From contig NZ_BMOT01000001.1 in assembly GCF_014647215.1 (NCBI RefSeq), forward strand, positions 62,001 through 126,000: a DNA stretch of 64,000 nt, written 5' to 3'. This document shows positions 18,406 to 27,683 of the stretch, in pieces. Source of the stretch: Shewanella aestuarii. Its GTDB lineage: Bacteria > Pseudomonadota > Gammaproteobacteria > Enterobacterales > Shewanellaceae. Numbering within the stretch: position 1 is the stretch's first letter; each line of letters opens with the position of its first letter. Both the position numbers and the translations under genes were made by a program. The notes beneath the pieces were generated by a model that did no database searches, was not told where the DNA came from, and saw nothing but the letters and a program-made list of their open reading frames with translations.

Positions 18406-18860
18406 TCGTATAACTAACATGAGTGTGATGGATTCAACCATTTCCGTTAATCCCTTCAACGGGTAAAGCGGCATAGTAATTGAGTGAATGACAGGTATAG
18501 CATCGCTATATATCAAAGATGCTACTTATGTTTGAGACTTAACAACTCGATGACTTCATTCATATAACAAGTGTATCAGCTAGTTAATCTATCTGTTTGT
18601 TTACATTAAATAAACACCCATCTAAAAAGATAGCATCTTAAAATAATGAGTTGAGAAAGATAATTAACCTCGACCCAGGTTAAGAGATGAACAAATTAGA
18701 TCTAAAATAATAATACTGTATCACTTACAGGCAAATTTGAACTTTGTGCTGAATCAAGGCGAATTTAAGCCTCATCAGCGCTCTATTACAATTCAATGCA
18801 ATTAGCGGTGCCAAGGCCAAGGGCTGTTTGATCGATATTTATTATCCCGAGCGAGGTTAA
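18406..18860. other. Non-coding stretch after the second CsrB-type RNA
   Basis: 455 bp between the RNA terminator and the end of the convergent DUF3301 gene. It holds a 7-bp inverted repeat (TAGCATC/GATGCTA, 18498-18524) without a T tract, and nothing else I can name. Confidence 0.5.
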
Positions 18861-19247
18861 TTAATGGCACTTACCAGAATTGCAACTATTACTCGTGCCA
18901 CAGCCACCAAATTTGCCTTTTGCCATTGGTGCATCAAGCCATTCTGGTTCTGGAAAAATAGGCCAATCTATCTTGCTAACCTTTTTACCGTGCATACTGA
19001 TATGTCCGCGATATTGGTTCATACCATCGGTACTAAATTCAAACATAAACTTTGCTCGCCAACATAAACCAGTATGCCCGCCTAAACTTGGACGAGCCGA
19101 TACCATTGCAATGGCTAATAGTTGTACCTTTTGTTTACCACAGGCTTGCTCAGCAATAACTCGGCTGACTTCAGCCATGTTTCGTAATTGCCAAAAAAAT
19201 GCGGCAATGACGACCAAAGCGACTATTAATAAAAAATCAGACATCAT
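18861..19247 (-). CDS. DUF3301 membrane-anchored protein
   Basis: 128 residues: one N-terminal membrane segment (FLLIVALVVIAAFFW), a conserved SARPSLGGHTGLCWRAKFMFEFS core, and a cysteine-rich tail (GGCGTSNSCNSGKCH) that could bind a metal. It fits DUF3301, of unknown role. Its start overlaps the end of the DUF3549 gene by four bases, so the two are coupled. Confidence 0.82.
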   Translation of the reverse strand: MMSDFLLIVALVVIAAFFWQLRNMAEVSRVIAEQACGKQKVQLLAIAMVSARPSLGGHTGLCWRAKFMFEFSTDGMNQYRGHISMHGKKVSKIDWPIFPEPEWLDAPMAKGKFGGCGTSNSCNSGKCH

Positions 19248-20257
19248 AGGCTTGCTGCCTTAAATAAACCGCCAATGGCGAGTGAAAGTTGTGCGCTTCG
19301 CTCAGGATTTCGTAGATCTGTTAACAACGCATTGCGAAGACTCGGTATAGCAACAATATCAGCAAAAACCTGATTGAAAAAGCTTTGTGATTGTTTCGCA
19401 AGAGCCTCTAAAAAGATTTTGCGAGTCGTATCATCTTTTAAAGCATTCCAGTTTCGAGCAGCGATTGTAATTAACATGGCATCATCAAGTTGATTTTGTT
19501 TGTTTAAGCTTGCTATCGCCTCTTGACTGAACGGTTGATGTGAAGCCAATGCTTTTAAAAATACCCCTTTATACTCGATAGGTGCTTGCTGGAAGCGTGC
19601 GAAGACGGCGTCAGCTAAAGGTTGGGTTAATGTCAGATGTTCTAAGCATTCGCAAATAGCGGCTTGAACTTCAATCGGTGCGGTAGGCAAGATGTTAATC
19701 AATTCTTGTTGGTGATCAAATAATGCCGTTCTGACACAGACATCAGCAAGGCCTTGAAAGCCGATATGCTGCCATTGGTCGACTGGTATTTGTCCGCTAA
19801 GATATTGAGCTGCAGATTCATACTGATTTGAGGCTTGCTGACCAAGCTGTTTTCTAACCAACGCGTTAAACAGAGCCAATTTTTGTTGGTTGGGTTTGAA
19901 ACTGAAAGGGTGATTAGCTAATTGTTGTTGCTGTTCATCAGTTAAAGCCTGAGTGGGATCTCTTCCCAGCGCTTCTAATATCATTTTTATAAATTGTTGC
20001 CTTGGTGCAGGCGATAATAACCCTTGTTCATCTAAAGGTAGTTTAATGAACCAAATAAATGGTTGCTGACTTTCTTGCCAGAAGACTATAGCAAATAGAG
20101 CATGGCCTTGAATGGGGTAAGGGTAGGGGGAAACCAAAGATTCAATTTGATGAAATGCCATCATATCGATATTTTGAACTCTTCTTCCAAGATCATAAAT
20201 TTGGAATTGAGTATTCGCTGTGGCCAGAAATTGGCTTAGGGTGGTGATTTCTGTCAT
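19244..20257 (-). CDS. DUF3549 protein
   Basis: 337 residues. The N-terminus (TTLSQFLATANTQFQIYDLGRR) and the PLDEQGLL segment fit DUF3549. The C-terminal half is built of helical pairs that look HEAT-like (repeated LxxAL blocks from about 190). No signal or membrane segment, so cytosolic. The role is unknown. It is divergent from yqcC and heads a unit with DUF3301, a layout I know from other Shewanella and Vibrio chromosomes. Confidence 0.82.
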   Translation of the reverse strand: MTEITTLSQFLATANTQFQIYDLGRRVQNIDMMAFHQIESLVSPYPYPIQGHALFAIVFWQESQQPFIWFIKLPLDEQGLLSPAPRQQFIKMILEALGRDPTQALTDEQQQQLANHPFSFKPNQQKLALFNALVRKQLGQQASNQYESAAQYLSGQIPVDQWQHIGFQGLADVCVRTALFDHQQELINILPTAPIEVQAAICECLEHLTLTQPLADAVFARFQQAPIEYKGVFLKALASHQPFSQEAIASLNKQNQLDDAMLITIAARNWNALKDDTTRKIFLEALAKQSQSFFNQVFADIVAIPSLRNALLTDLRNPERSAQLSLAIGGLFKAASL

Positions 20258-20352
20258 GGGAACTCGCTATACAACACGTGGCATTCTATGGGTATTAATG
20301 GTGGCTAATGTTATCATATTCAACCTTTAGCGTCGTATTTGAGTCGATTTTT

Positions 20353-20700
20353 ATGATTTATGAAGTCAGTTTGACTTTTTTAGTTGCATTAGAACAGCAA
20401 CTAAAAGCTGGCAAATTGTGGTCTACCACGCAGCCATCAGCATCAGCAATGGCCAGCACTGCGCCATTTGCATGTGATACCTTATCTTTTGAGCAATGGC
20501 TGCAATTTGTTTTTATCCCGAAAATGCAGCAATTGATTATCACCAAGAGTCCTTTACCTACAAACATGGCTGTGGCACCTATGGCTGAACAAATATGGCA
20601 AAATGAAGCTGACAAACAAATTATCATTAAACAGTTAGTGAAATTTGATCAACTGATTGCAAACCAAAATCGCGCGGTAAGAAACCATGAAAGATATTGA
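20353..20700 (+). CDS. yqcC: YqcC-family (DUF446) protein
   Basis: 115 residues from ATG 20353; the frame is open back to 20308 but family similarity begins at the later ATG. The pattern DTLSFEQWLQFVFIPKMQQLI and LPTNMAVAPMAEQIW matches E. coli YqcC. No biochemical role is known. It overlaps truC by 14 bases and precedes it as in E. coli. Confidence 0.85.
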   Translation: MIYEVSLTFLVALEQQLKAGKLWSTTQPSASAMASTAPFACDTLSFEQWLQFVFIPKMQQLIITKSPLPTNMAVAPMAEQIWQNEADKQIIIKQLVKFDQLIANQNRAVRNHERY

Positions 20701-21529
20701 TAACTCCTTTGTTTCTGTTGATGATAATCAGCTTCAATCTGTTGACGACAATTTAGTCAGTGAGCAAGAACAAGAAACGCCTCCACATTTAGAGGTGCTA
20801 TTTGAAGATGAGCATATTGTTGCTATTCATAAGCCTGCGGGTTTACTCGTGCATAGAAGTTATTTAGCTCGCAAAGAACGATTTTTTGCTATGCAACTGA
20901 CTCGGGATCTGGTTGGTTGCCATGTGTTTCCGGTACATCGTTTAGATCGTCCTACTTCAGGTGTATTGTTATTCGCTAAAAGCAGTGAAAGTGCACGTAT
21001 ATTATGCGAGCAATTTGAGCAGCATAGCGTCACTAAGCAGTATTTAGCCTTGGTGAGAGGCAATATGCATGAAGCAGGAGAGTTAGACTATGCGTTGAAA
21101 GTCGAACTTGATGATGTTGCGGATAAATTTGCCACAACAGATAAGCCTGCTCAAGATGCGGTAACGCTATATCAACCGTTATTAAATAGTGAAATTCCCT
21201 ATAGCTCGGGTCGTTATCCAACCAGCCGATTCGGATTAATTAAATTAACCCCAAAAACCGGCAGAAAGCACCAGTTACGTCGCCATATGGCGCATTTACG
21301 TCATCCTATTATTGGTGACACAACACATGGTGACGGCAAACAAAATAAATTTGCCCGTGAGCATTTTGGCGTAAACCGTTTATGGCTTATCGCTAAAAGT
21401 TTAACTTTTACCCATCCTGTAACGGCAAAGCTTATGCATATTGAAACAGAGATTGAGCCAGAGTGGTTAGCCGTGTTTGATCTATTAGGTTGGGATGAAA
21501 TAGATAGTGAGCCGGCAATCTTGGTATAA
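20687..21529 (+). CDS. truC: tRNA pseudouridine(65) synthase TruC
   Basis: 280 residues, RluA-type fold. It makes pseudouridine at position 65 of certain tRNAs. The catalytic aspartate is Asp87 in HRLDRPTSGVLLFAKS, and the KTGRKHQLRRHMAHLRHPIIGD region completes the active site. The N-terminus carries about 30 acidic, low-complexity residues not found in the E. coli enzyme. It overlaps yqcC and precedes a flavodoxin gene, the same order as E. coli yqcC-truC-yqcA. Confidence 0.93.
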   Translation: MKDIDNSFVSVDDNQLQSVDDNLVSEQEQETPPHLEVLFEDEHIVAIHKPAGLLVHRSYLARKERFFAMQLTRDLVGCHVFPVHRLDRPTSGVLLFAKSSESARILCEQFEQHSVTKQYLALVRGNMHEAGELDYALKVELDDVADKFATTDKPAQDAVTLYQPLLNSEIPYSSGRYPTSRFGLIKLTPKTGRKHQLRRHMAHLRHPIIGDTTHGDGKQNKFAREHFGVNRLWLIAKSLTFTHPVTAKLMHIETEIEPEWLAVFDLLGWDEIDSEPAILV

Positions 21530-21622
21530 ATTAGCCAAAGAAAAACTTGCTATAAAATAAATCCATACAGTATGTTAAGTGGCATGACTTAGTTTTTGAA
21601 AACACGCAGAAAGGAATTTATC

Positions 21623-22084
21623 TTGGTTAATGTTAATTTAGTTTTTGGTACAGTTTATGGTAGTGCCCAATTTACCGCTGAAACCCTAGCCAAAGAAATA
21701 ACTGCCCTAGGGTTTCATACAAGATTAATGAAACCCGATGAATTAGCTGGTTTTATTCCAAAAGAGTCTGATTATCTTATTATAGTGTGTTCGACAACCG
21801 GGCAGGGCGAAGTATCAGAAGACATATTTCCTTGGTATTTTCATCTCAAAACAACAGCGCCTTATTTACCCAAATTGAAATATAGTATTGTCGGTCTTGG
21901 TGACTCAAGCTATGACACCTTCTGTGGCGCAGCAAAACAGTTTGATGAATTATTGAGCGAGTTGGGTGCACACGCTATAACGCCAAGACTTGAGATTGAT
22001 GCGACCGAAACAATGGAACCTGAACTTGAAGCAATTAAATGGCTAACAACGTGGCAAGCCGCAGCAATCGCCAACAAAGCTTAA
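21623..22084 (+). CDS. Flavodoxin-like protein (YqcA/MioC type)
   Basis: A short-chain flavodoxin of 153 residues. FMN-binding loops are present: GTVYGSAQFTAE for the phosphate and STTGQGEVSE and GLGDSSYDTFCGA around the ring. I chose TTG 21623, with AAGGA seven bases upstream and the family start just after it, over TTG 21596. Position after truC matches E. coli yqcA. Its electron partner is unknown. The end overlaps the PTS gene by 46 bases. Confidence 0.88.
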   Translation: MVNVNLVFGTVYGSAQFTAETLAKEITALGFHTRLMKPDELAGFIPKESDYLIIVCSTTGQGEVSEDIFPWYFHLKTTAPYLPKLKYSIVGLGDSSYDTFCGAAKQFDELLSELGAHAITPRLEIDATETMEPELEAIKWLTTWQAAAIANKA

Positions 22085-23529
22085 GACACTTTTCGACACA
22101 ATTTCTATCCCTGCAGTGGTTTAAATTCGCACAGCGACTAAGCCAATCTTTGCTGATCCCGATCGCCATTTTACCTGCTGCAGGCGTCATGTTAGGCCTT
22201 AGTGCAAATCCTCTACCGTTTATTCCTGAGCCCATCAACATCATTTTTTCGTCTGTTGGCCATCTTATTTTTACTATGATGCCATTACTGTTTGCAGTGG
22301 CTGTCGCAATTGGTTTCTGTCAAGACCAAGGCGTTGCCGCTATTACAGCTGTCTTGGGGTATGGTGCAATGATTTCAACCATGGGCGCTTTGAGCACGCT
22401 ATACCAATTACCATCAAGGCCTATTTGGGGAATGGATACCATAGATACTGGCATAGCAGGGGGGATGTTAGTGGGTGCCATTACTTGCTTTGCCGTTAAT
22501 ATGAGTAAAAGAATAACACTGCCTGCTGTGTTTTCATTTTTTGAAGGTCGCCGAAGTGCGCCCATTCTTATTCTGCCATTAGCAATGCTTTTGGCTGGAG
22601 CACTTGCTTATATCTGGCCTCCATTAGCCGCTAATATTGAATTATTATCCAATTGGGCTGTTTACCAAGATCCTTCAATAGCCTTTGGATTATACGGTTT
22701 AGTTGAGCGGCTACTTATCCCTTTGGGATTACATCATATCTGGAATGCTCCTTTTTACCTTGAATTTGGTCATTTTTGGCATGATGGCCAATTGATACGT
22801 GGTGAGGTCGCACGTTATTTAGCAGGTGATCCATTAGCAGGTAATCTAGCTGGCGGTTACTTAATAAAAATGTGGGGCTTACCAGCCGCAGCATTAGCCA
22901 TTTGGCGCTGTGCAGATCTGGCTGAGCGAAATCGAGTTGCAGGTATTATGCTCTCTGGCGCAATGGCAAGCTGGTTAACGGGAGTGACAGAACCTATTGA
23001 GTTTGCTTTTATGTTTGTCGCACCCATTTTGTTTTTGGTACATGCACTGTTAACTGGCGTGGCTTACAGCGTATGTATTTTACTCGATATGCATCATAGT
23101 GTGGTCTTCTCCCATGGCTTGGTCGATTTCAGTTTATTGTATCCGCAATCAACTAATACCTTTTGGTTTGCGTTACTTGGGCCTCTAACGGCCATTATTT
23201 ATTACAGTGTTTTTCGAATAAGTATTATTGGTTTTAATTTAAAAACACCAGGTAGGCTGACGCCCACGAATGCAAGCCCACAACAAAGAGAAAGCCTTAG
23301 AGGTATGGTTGCAGGTTTGGGCGGCGGTCATAACATTATTGAATTAACTGCATGTTTAACTCGCCTTCGGGTAAGTGTCAGTGATCCCAGTTTGGTCGAT
23401 AAAGCGCGCTTAATTCGTCTGGGTGCTAAAGGTGTGGTTGTTGTTGGCCAAGGCGTGCAAGTTGTCTATGGAACTAAAGCCGAAACTTTAAGAAAACTCT
23501 TACAGAAATACATCGATTCCCGTCGTTAA
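22039..23529 (+). CDS. PTS transporter IIBC, glucose/N-acetylglucosamine type
   Basis: 496 residues: an EIIC membrane domain (about 30-390; note the GVTEPIEFAFMF segment that carries the substrate glutamate region) fused to a C-terminal EIIB domain with phospho-cysteine Cys439 in ELTACLTRLRV. No IIA domain or gene is present, so phosphate must come from a separate IIA such as Crr. Closest in layout to PtsG, but the sugar is not proven and MalX- or NagE-like use is possible. The only good ATG lies inside the flavodoxin gene, 46 bases before its end; no transcriptional regulator is near. Confidence 0.85.
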   Translation: MANNVASRSNRQQSLRHFSTQFLSLQWFKFAQRLSQSLLIPIAILPAAGVMLGLSANPLPFIPEPINIIFSSVGHLIFTMMPLLFAVAVAIGFCQDQGVAAITAVLGYGAMISTMGALSTLYQLPSRPIWGMDTIDTGIAGGMLVGAITCFAVNMSKRITLPAVFSFFEGRRSAPILILPLAMLLAGALAYIWPPLAANIELLSNWAVYQDPSIAFGLYGLVERLLIPLGLHHIWNAPFYLEFGHFWHDGQLIRGEVARYLAGDPLAGNLAGGYLIKMWGLPAAALAIWRCADLAERNRVAGIMLSGAMASWLTGVTEPIEFAFMFVAPILFLVHALLTGVAYSVCILLDMHHSVVFSHGLVDFSLLYPQSTNTFWFALLGPLTAIIYYSVFRISIIGFNLKTPGRLTPTNASPQQRESLRGMVAGLGGGHNIIELTACLTRLRVSVSDPSLVDKARLIRLGAKGVVVVGQGVQVVYGTKAETLRKLLQKYIDSRR

Positions 23530-23682
23530 ACATCACTTTAATAATTTTTAGTCACTTTCAATGTCAAATGTTGAAATGGCCTGCATGTATTCTGAAAATT
23601 TATTAAGTTTTAGTATAAAAGTTACCAAAATGGCCGCAATTGATGGCAAACTCAACTAAAGGCGTATTTTAGGAGTTAAACC

Positions 23683-24564
23683 ATGGTTTCATTAACATCC
23701 CCAGTAGTCAATAAAGCGATTCATACTAAGGTAACCAGAAGGATTCTTATCATAGATTGTGCCGATGAGCAGGGACTCATAGCCAAGATCTCTGGTGTTT
23801 GTTTCGCTCATCATTTGAATGTAATTAAAAATAATGAGTTTGTTGATCATGCTCAAGGACGTTTCTTTATGCGCACCGTGCTGGATGGTGAGATTAATGA
23901 AACCGAGTTCGTTAGCGCTCTACAAGGGGTATTGCCTAGCAAGCATCACTTCAAATTAGTAGATGCAGGTAAAAAACGTGTGGTAGTTATGGTTACTAAA
24001 GAAGCACATTGTTTGGGTGATTTGCTGATGAAATCGTATTACGGTGGCTTGGATGTTGAAATAGCCGCGGTGGTAGGCAATTATAATGTATTACAAAATT
24101 TAACTGAAAAGTTTGATATCCCATTTCATTATATAACTCATGAAAATTTAAATCGTGAAGAACACGAGCAAGCCATGCTTGATGTCATCAAGCCCTATGA
24201 GGCTGATTATCTGGTGCTTGCTAAGTACATGCGCGTGTTAACCCCAGAATTTGTTGCACAGTTCCCAGATCGTATTATCAATATTCATCACTCATTTTTA
24301 CCCGCTTTTATCGGCGCTTCACCTTACAAACAAGCATGGGATCGTGGTGTAAAAATTATTGGTGCAACAGCGCATTTTGTTAATAACTGTTTAGATGAAG
24401 GCCCAATTATTAAACAAGATGTTATATCTGTTGACCATAGTTATAGCGCTGAAGAACTGGCTCATCAAGGACGTGATGTCGAGAAAAGTGTGTTGAGTAA
24501 AGCGTTGCAACTGGTGTTGAATGAGCAGGTTGTCGTATATGGCAATAAAACCGTAGTGTTTTAA
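23683..24564 (+). CDS. purU: Formyltetrahydrofolate deformylase
   Basis: 293 residues. PurU hydrolyses 10-formyl-THF to formate and THF, which balances the one-carbon pool and supplies formate to PurT. An N-terminal ACT domain (DCADEQGLIAKISGVCFAHH) is followed by a formyltransferase-like domain with NIHHSFLPAFIGASPY and GATAHFV...DEGPII, which hold the catalytic Asn, His and Asp. AGGAG lies seven bases before the ATG. It is monocistronic by spacing. Confidence 0.94.
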   Translation: MVSLTSPVVNKAIHTKVTRRILIIDCADEQGLIAKISGVCFAHHLNVIKNNEFVDHAQGRFFMRTVLDGEINETEFVSALQGVLPSKHHFKLVDAGKKRVVVMVTKEAHCLGDLLMKSYYGGLDVEIAAVVGNYNVLQNLTEKFDIPFHYITHENLNREEHEQAMLDVIKPYEADYLVLAKYMRVLTPEFVAQFPDRIINIHHSFLPAFIGASPYKQAWDRGVKIIGATAHFVNNCLDEGPIIKQDVISVDHSYSAEELAHQGRDVEKSVLSKALQLVLNEQVVVYGNKTVVF

Positions 24565-24676
24565 TATTATTTAAGTCGGCGCATTAATTTAGATGGCAGC
24601 ATCTTATTAATTACTAGCAAAATCATTTGTTTGAGCTAATATTAAACGGAGTTGATTAAAACAGGGAATAGTATTG

Positions 24677-26596
24677 ATGCGCCAAATGCAAGACTTCTTT
24701 TTGAAGCATGGAGAACTACCCAAAAAGTTTCGATTATCGTGGGCAATATTTAATGACCGCCTTGAAATTTTACGTGTAAGCGAAGCGTTATATTCGCAAA
24801 TAAAAAAGCCTATCGCAGCTATCGTCAAGCAGCCAATGATATCGACGTTTCCTAATATGGACTTAAATCTTATAGATTTACATAATCGGGAAACAGAGCA
24901 ATTAGTGCATTTTATTGATACTCATGGTCATGCCTTGCAAGCATCAATTGCCGCAATTGATGGTACAGATGATCAGTGGTGTATTGTATTTACTCAGCTA
25001 AGTTTGGATGAAGAGTGGTTGATGGAACTACACCCTGATTATAACTTAGCCATTCAATCAAGTGATGATTGGCTGCAACAAATAGAAGCCGTCATGACAG
25101 CCAAACCTGATGCGATATTCAAAACCGCGCTACAACAAGGACTGGCATTAACTCATAGCCAGGTCGGTTATCTTCATCTATATGATGAAAAACACAATAA
25201 AATACTTCGTACCGCTTGGACTGATAAGGTCAAACAATACTTCGCAATTCCTGATAATCAAACCTATGTAGCAGAGTCGGGAATTTGGTCTGAAACTATC
25301 AGCACTAAGCAATCGATAATACACAATGAGCCAATAGATAATTCAGTTAAACTGCAAAAAGATGGCTTTTTTGCATTTAAAAATCATTTATGTGTGCCAA
25401 TCAGATACCGAAAACGACTCGTAGGTATTATCGGGGTGGGTAATCGAGATAAGCCTTTTACCCATGTCGATGCAAAATCCCTGAGTATCTATGCCACTAT
25501 TTTATGGCATTGTGTTGAACTGCCACGCACCATGAACACCATGATGAAACAGTCGGTCATTATCAAAGATCAAAAAGAAAAAATGACCCAGATTTTGGTG
25601 CAATTGATTGGCGCAATTTCTGAAGCATTAGAACTCAAAGATGCTTATACCGCAGGGCATCAAAAATCTGTCGCTCAATTAAGTTATTTAATGGGCGAAA
25701 AAATGGGGTTGCCTACTGAACAGTTAGAGGGGTTAAAACTTGGCGCCCTTATTCATGACATTGGCAAACTTGCCATTCCGAGTCAAATTTTAGCTAAACC
25801 ATCAAGGCTCACACCAACAGAATACGAATTAGTAAAACAACACCCAGTGCAGGGGGCGTTAATTGTTGATGAGGTTGAGTTTCCTTGGCCTATTAAACAG
25901 ATGATATTACAACATCATGAGCGTTTAGATGGTTCTGGCTATCCTAAAGGGTTAAAAAGTAAAGATATTATTATTGAAGCTAAAATTATTGCGGTTGCGG
26001 ATGTCGCCGATTCAATTTTAAGTCATCGACCATATCGACCATCAATGGGAATGGAAGCGTTAAACCAAGTATTGATGGATGGTCGAGGCAAAATTTTTGA
26101 TGAGCATGTTGTTGATGCCTGTTTAGATATTTTAGCTATTCATGATCTTAAAACAGCGGAATATGTAGGCAGTTTACGGCTAGACCCTGCTGTGTTCATT
26201 GAAGAATATCATACTCTTGAGCATGTAGAGTCTATGCTGTTAAAAGCTAAATTGAATGTTGCCGTTGTTTTATCTGAGATTAATCGCGCACCTATTGGTG
26301 TGATTGATAAAAATATTTTGGCCTTTTGGCACAGTCCATTTATAGATACTGCAGCAGAGCGCGCGGCTGACAGGAGTTTACTAAACAAACGTGCTCATCA
26401 AATCATGGAGCACAAAATTAATATTATTGCTGAAAACACGATTTTGAAAGATGCTAAAATTTTGATGGAAAAACATGCTATTGATTATCTTGTTGTTCAG
26501 AATCTTGATAATCAGGTGATAGGAGTTGTCACATGGAAAATTTTAGCCAATGCCTTGATGAGTGAGTTGGATGAAGAACGTGCAATGCAAAGTTAA
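24677..26596 (+). CDS. GAF-HD-GYP-CBS protein, probable c-di-GMP phosphodiesterase
   Basis: About 639 residues. A PAS/GAF-like sensor region fills 1-300 (NHLCVPIRYRKRLVGIIGVGN is the GAF core). The HD-GYP domain follows with HDIGK near 360 and HHERLDGSGYPKG near 420, all key residues intact, so it should hydrolyse c-di-GMP. After it comes a single CBS-type motif at about 580-640 (IIAENTILKDAKILMEKH, then VIGVVTW). HD-GYP followed by a C-terminal CBS half-module is uncommon. The start is ATG 24677 or the TTG just before it; AGGGA lies upstream. No membrane segment. Confidence 0.85.
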   Translation: MRQMQDFFLKHGELPKKFRLSWAIFNDRLEILRVSEALYSQIKKPIAAIVKQPMISTFPNMDLNLIDLHNRETEQLVHFIDTHGHALQASIAAIDGTDDQWCIVFTQLSLDEEWLMELHPDYNLAIQSSDDWLQQIEAVMTAKPDAIFKTALQQGLALTHSQVGYLHLYDEKHNKILRTAWTDKVKQYFAIPDNQTYVAESGIWSETISTKQSIIHNEPIDNSVKLQKDGFFAFKNHLCVPIRYRKRLVGIIGVGNRDKPFTHVDAKSLSIYATILWHCVELPRTMNTMMKQSVIIKDQKEKMTQILVQLIGAISEALELKDAYTAGHQKSVAQLSYLMGEKMGLPTEQLEGLKLGALIHDIGKLAIPSQILAKPSRLTPTEYELVKQHPVQGALIVDEVEFPWPIKQMILQHHERLDGSGYPKGLKSKDIIIEAKIIAVADVADSILSHRPYRPSMGMEALNQVLMDGRGKIFDEHVVDACLDILAIHDLKTAEYVGSLRLDPAVFIEEYHTLEHVESMLLKAKLNVAVVLSEINRAPIGVIDKNILAFWHSPFIDTAAERAADRSLLNKRAHQIMEHKINIIAENTILKDAKILMEKHAIDYLVVQNLDNQVIGVVTWKILANALMSELDEERAMQS

Positions 26597-26626
26597 TAAA
26601 GTTCGAGTTTTAATAAAGTTCGAGTT
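26593..26626. repeat. 17-bp perfect tandem duplication at the end of the HD-GYP gene
   Basis: TTAATAAAGTTCGAGTT occurs twice in a row and includes the stop codon in the first copy, so it is silent for the protein. Confidence 0.9.
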
Positions 26627-26790
26627 TAATCAAGATTGGGATGTTTATTGCTCTATGGCAATGGGTTTGACATGTGCTTAAGTCATCCTGCTAACTGACA
26701 AAATATATTATTCTGTAGGGGACGTTTATTGTTCAAATAAACGTGATTTATATAAAGTTAATGTCGCAATAAATGTGTTTAATTGTGCAA

Positions 26791-26814
26791 TAAAAAAGGC
26801 TCCTAAGAGCCTTT
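26791..26814 (-). terminator. Intrinsic terminator of map-glnD-dapD
   Basis: 8-bp stem AAAGGCTC / GAGCCTTT with a CTAA loop; on the minus strand six T residues continue after the stem. The plus strand also has a short T run, so it may work weakly both ways. Confidence 0.85.
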
Positions 26815-26834
26815 AAAACAATAAACAACTGCGA

Positions 26835-27659
26835 TTAATCAACAATACGTAATAATTCGTTAATGCCAACTTTACCACGCGTTTTTGCATCGACCTTTTT
26901 AACTATGATTGCTGCGTACAAGCTATAAGTACCACATTTTGATGGTAGGTTACCTGACACAACTACAGAGCCCGCCGGTACGCGGCCGTAATGTATTTCA
27001 CCTGTTTCACGGTCAAAAATACGTGTGCTTTGACCAATATAAACGCCCATTGAAATCACACTGCCTTCTTCTACAATGACACCTTCAACGATCTCGCTGC
27101 GCGCACCGATAAAACAGTTGTCTTCAATAATGGTAGGACCGGCTTGTAATGGCTCTAAAACACCGCCAATACCCACACCGCCAGATAAATGTACATTCTT
27201 ACCAATTTGCGCGCACGAACCGACAGTTGCCCATGTATCCACCATGGTACCTTCGTCTACGTAAGCACCTAAGTTAACGTAAGATGGCATTAGTACAGTA
27301 TTTTTACCGATAAATGAGCCTTTACGCACGGTTGCTGGTGGTACTACACGGATAGCTTCTTCTTTAAAGCGTGCTTCGTCATAATCAGCAAACTTTTGCG
27401 GCACTTTATCAAAGTATTTGGTATCACCACCTTCAATGACACCGTTGTCGAAAATGCGGAATGACAACAAAACCGCTTTTTTTAACCACTGGTGGACATG
27501 CCACTCGCCATTAATTTTCTCAGCTACACGTGCTTGACCTTTATCAAGCATGCTTATCACTGTTTCTACGTCAGCACGAACACTTGGTTCAACTGTGCTA
27601 GGGGTGATAGTTTGACGTGCTTCAAATGCCGCCTCAATGCGTTGGCGTAATGCCTCCAT
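26835..27659 (-). CDS. dapD: Tetrahydrodipicolinate N-succinyltransferase
   Basis: 274 residues, the same as E. coli DapD. It uses succinyl-CoA on tetrahydrodipicolinate in the lysine and meso-diaminopimelate pathway. A helical N-terminal domain precedes a left-handed beta helix of hexapeptide repeats ([39 protein letters not shown]), with the active-site region [12 protein letters not shown]. It follows glnD by 24 bp, with GGGAGAG-like Shine-Dalgarno bases before its ATG. Confidence 0.97.
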   Translation of the reverse strand: MEALRQRIEAAFEARQTITPSTVEPSVRADVETVISMLDKGQARVAEKINGEWHVHQWLKKAVLLSFRIFDNGVIEGGDTKYFDKVPQKFADYDEARFKEEAIRVVPPATVRKGSFIGKNTVLMPSYVNLGAYVDEGTMVDTWATVGSCAQIGKNVHLSGGVGIGGVLEPLQAGPTIIEDNCFIGARSEIVEGVIVEEGSVISMGVYIGQSTRIFDRETGEIHYGRVPAGSVVVSGNLPSKCGTYSLYAAIIVKKVDAKTRGKVGINELLRIVD

Positions 27660-27683
27660 GGAACTCTCCCAATATCAGATTAA

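Noticed and set aside
18214-18417. 67-codon open frame
   Set aside because: Lies wholly inside the second CsrB-type RNA and its terminator; the Arg/Lys/Asp-rich translation follows from the GGA repeats.
18498-18524. 7-bp inverted repeat as a terminator
   Set aside because: No T tract on either side and no transcript expected to end there.
16871-18860. Prophage or mobile element remnant in the 2-kb gap
   Set aside because: No integrase, transposase, att-like repeats or flanking tRNA; the region is explained by the two regulatory RNAs.
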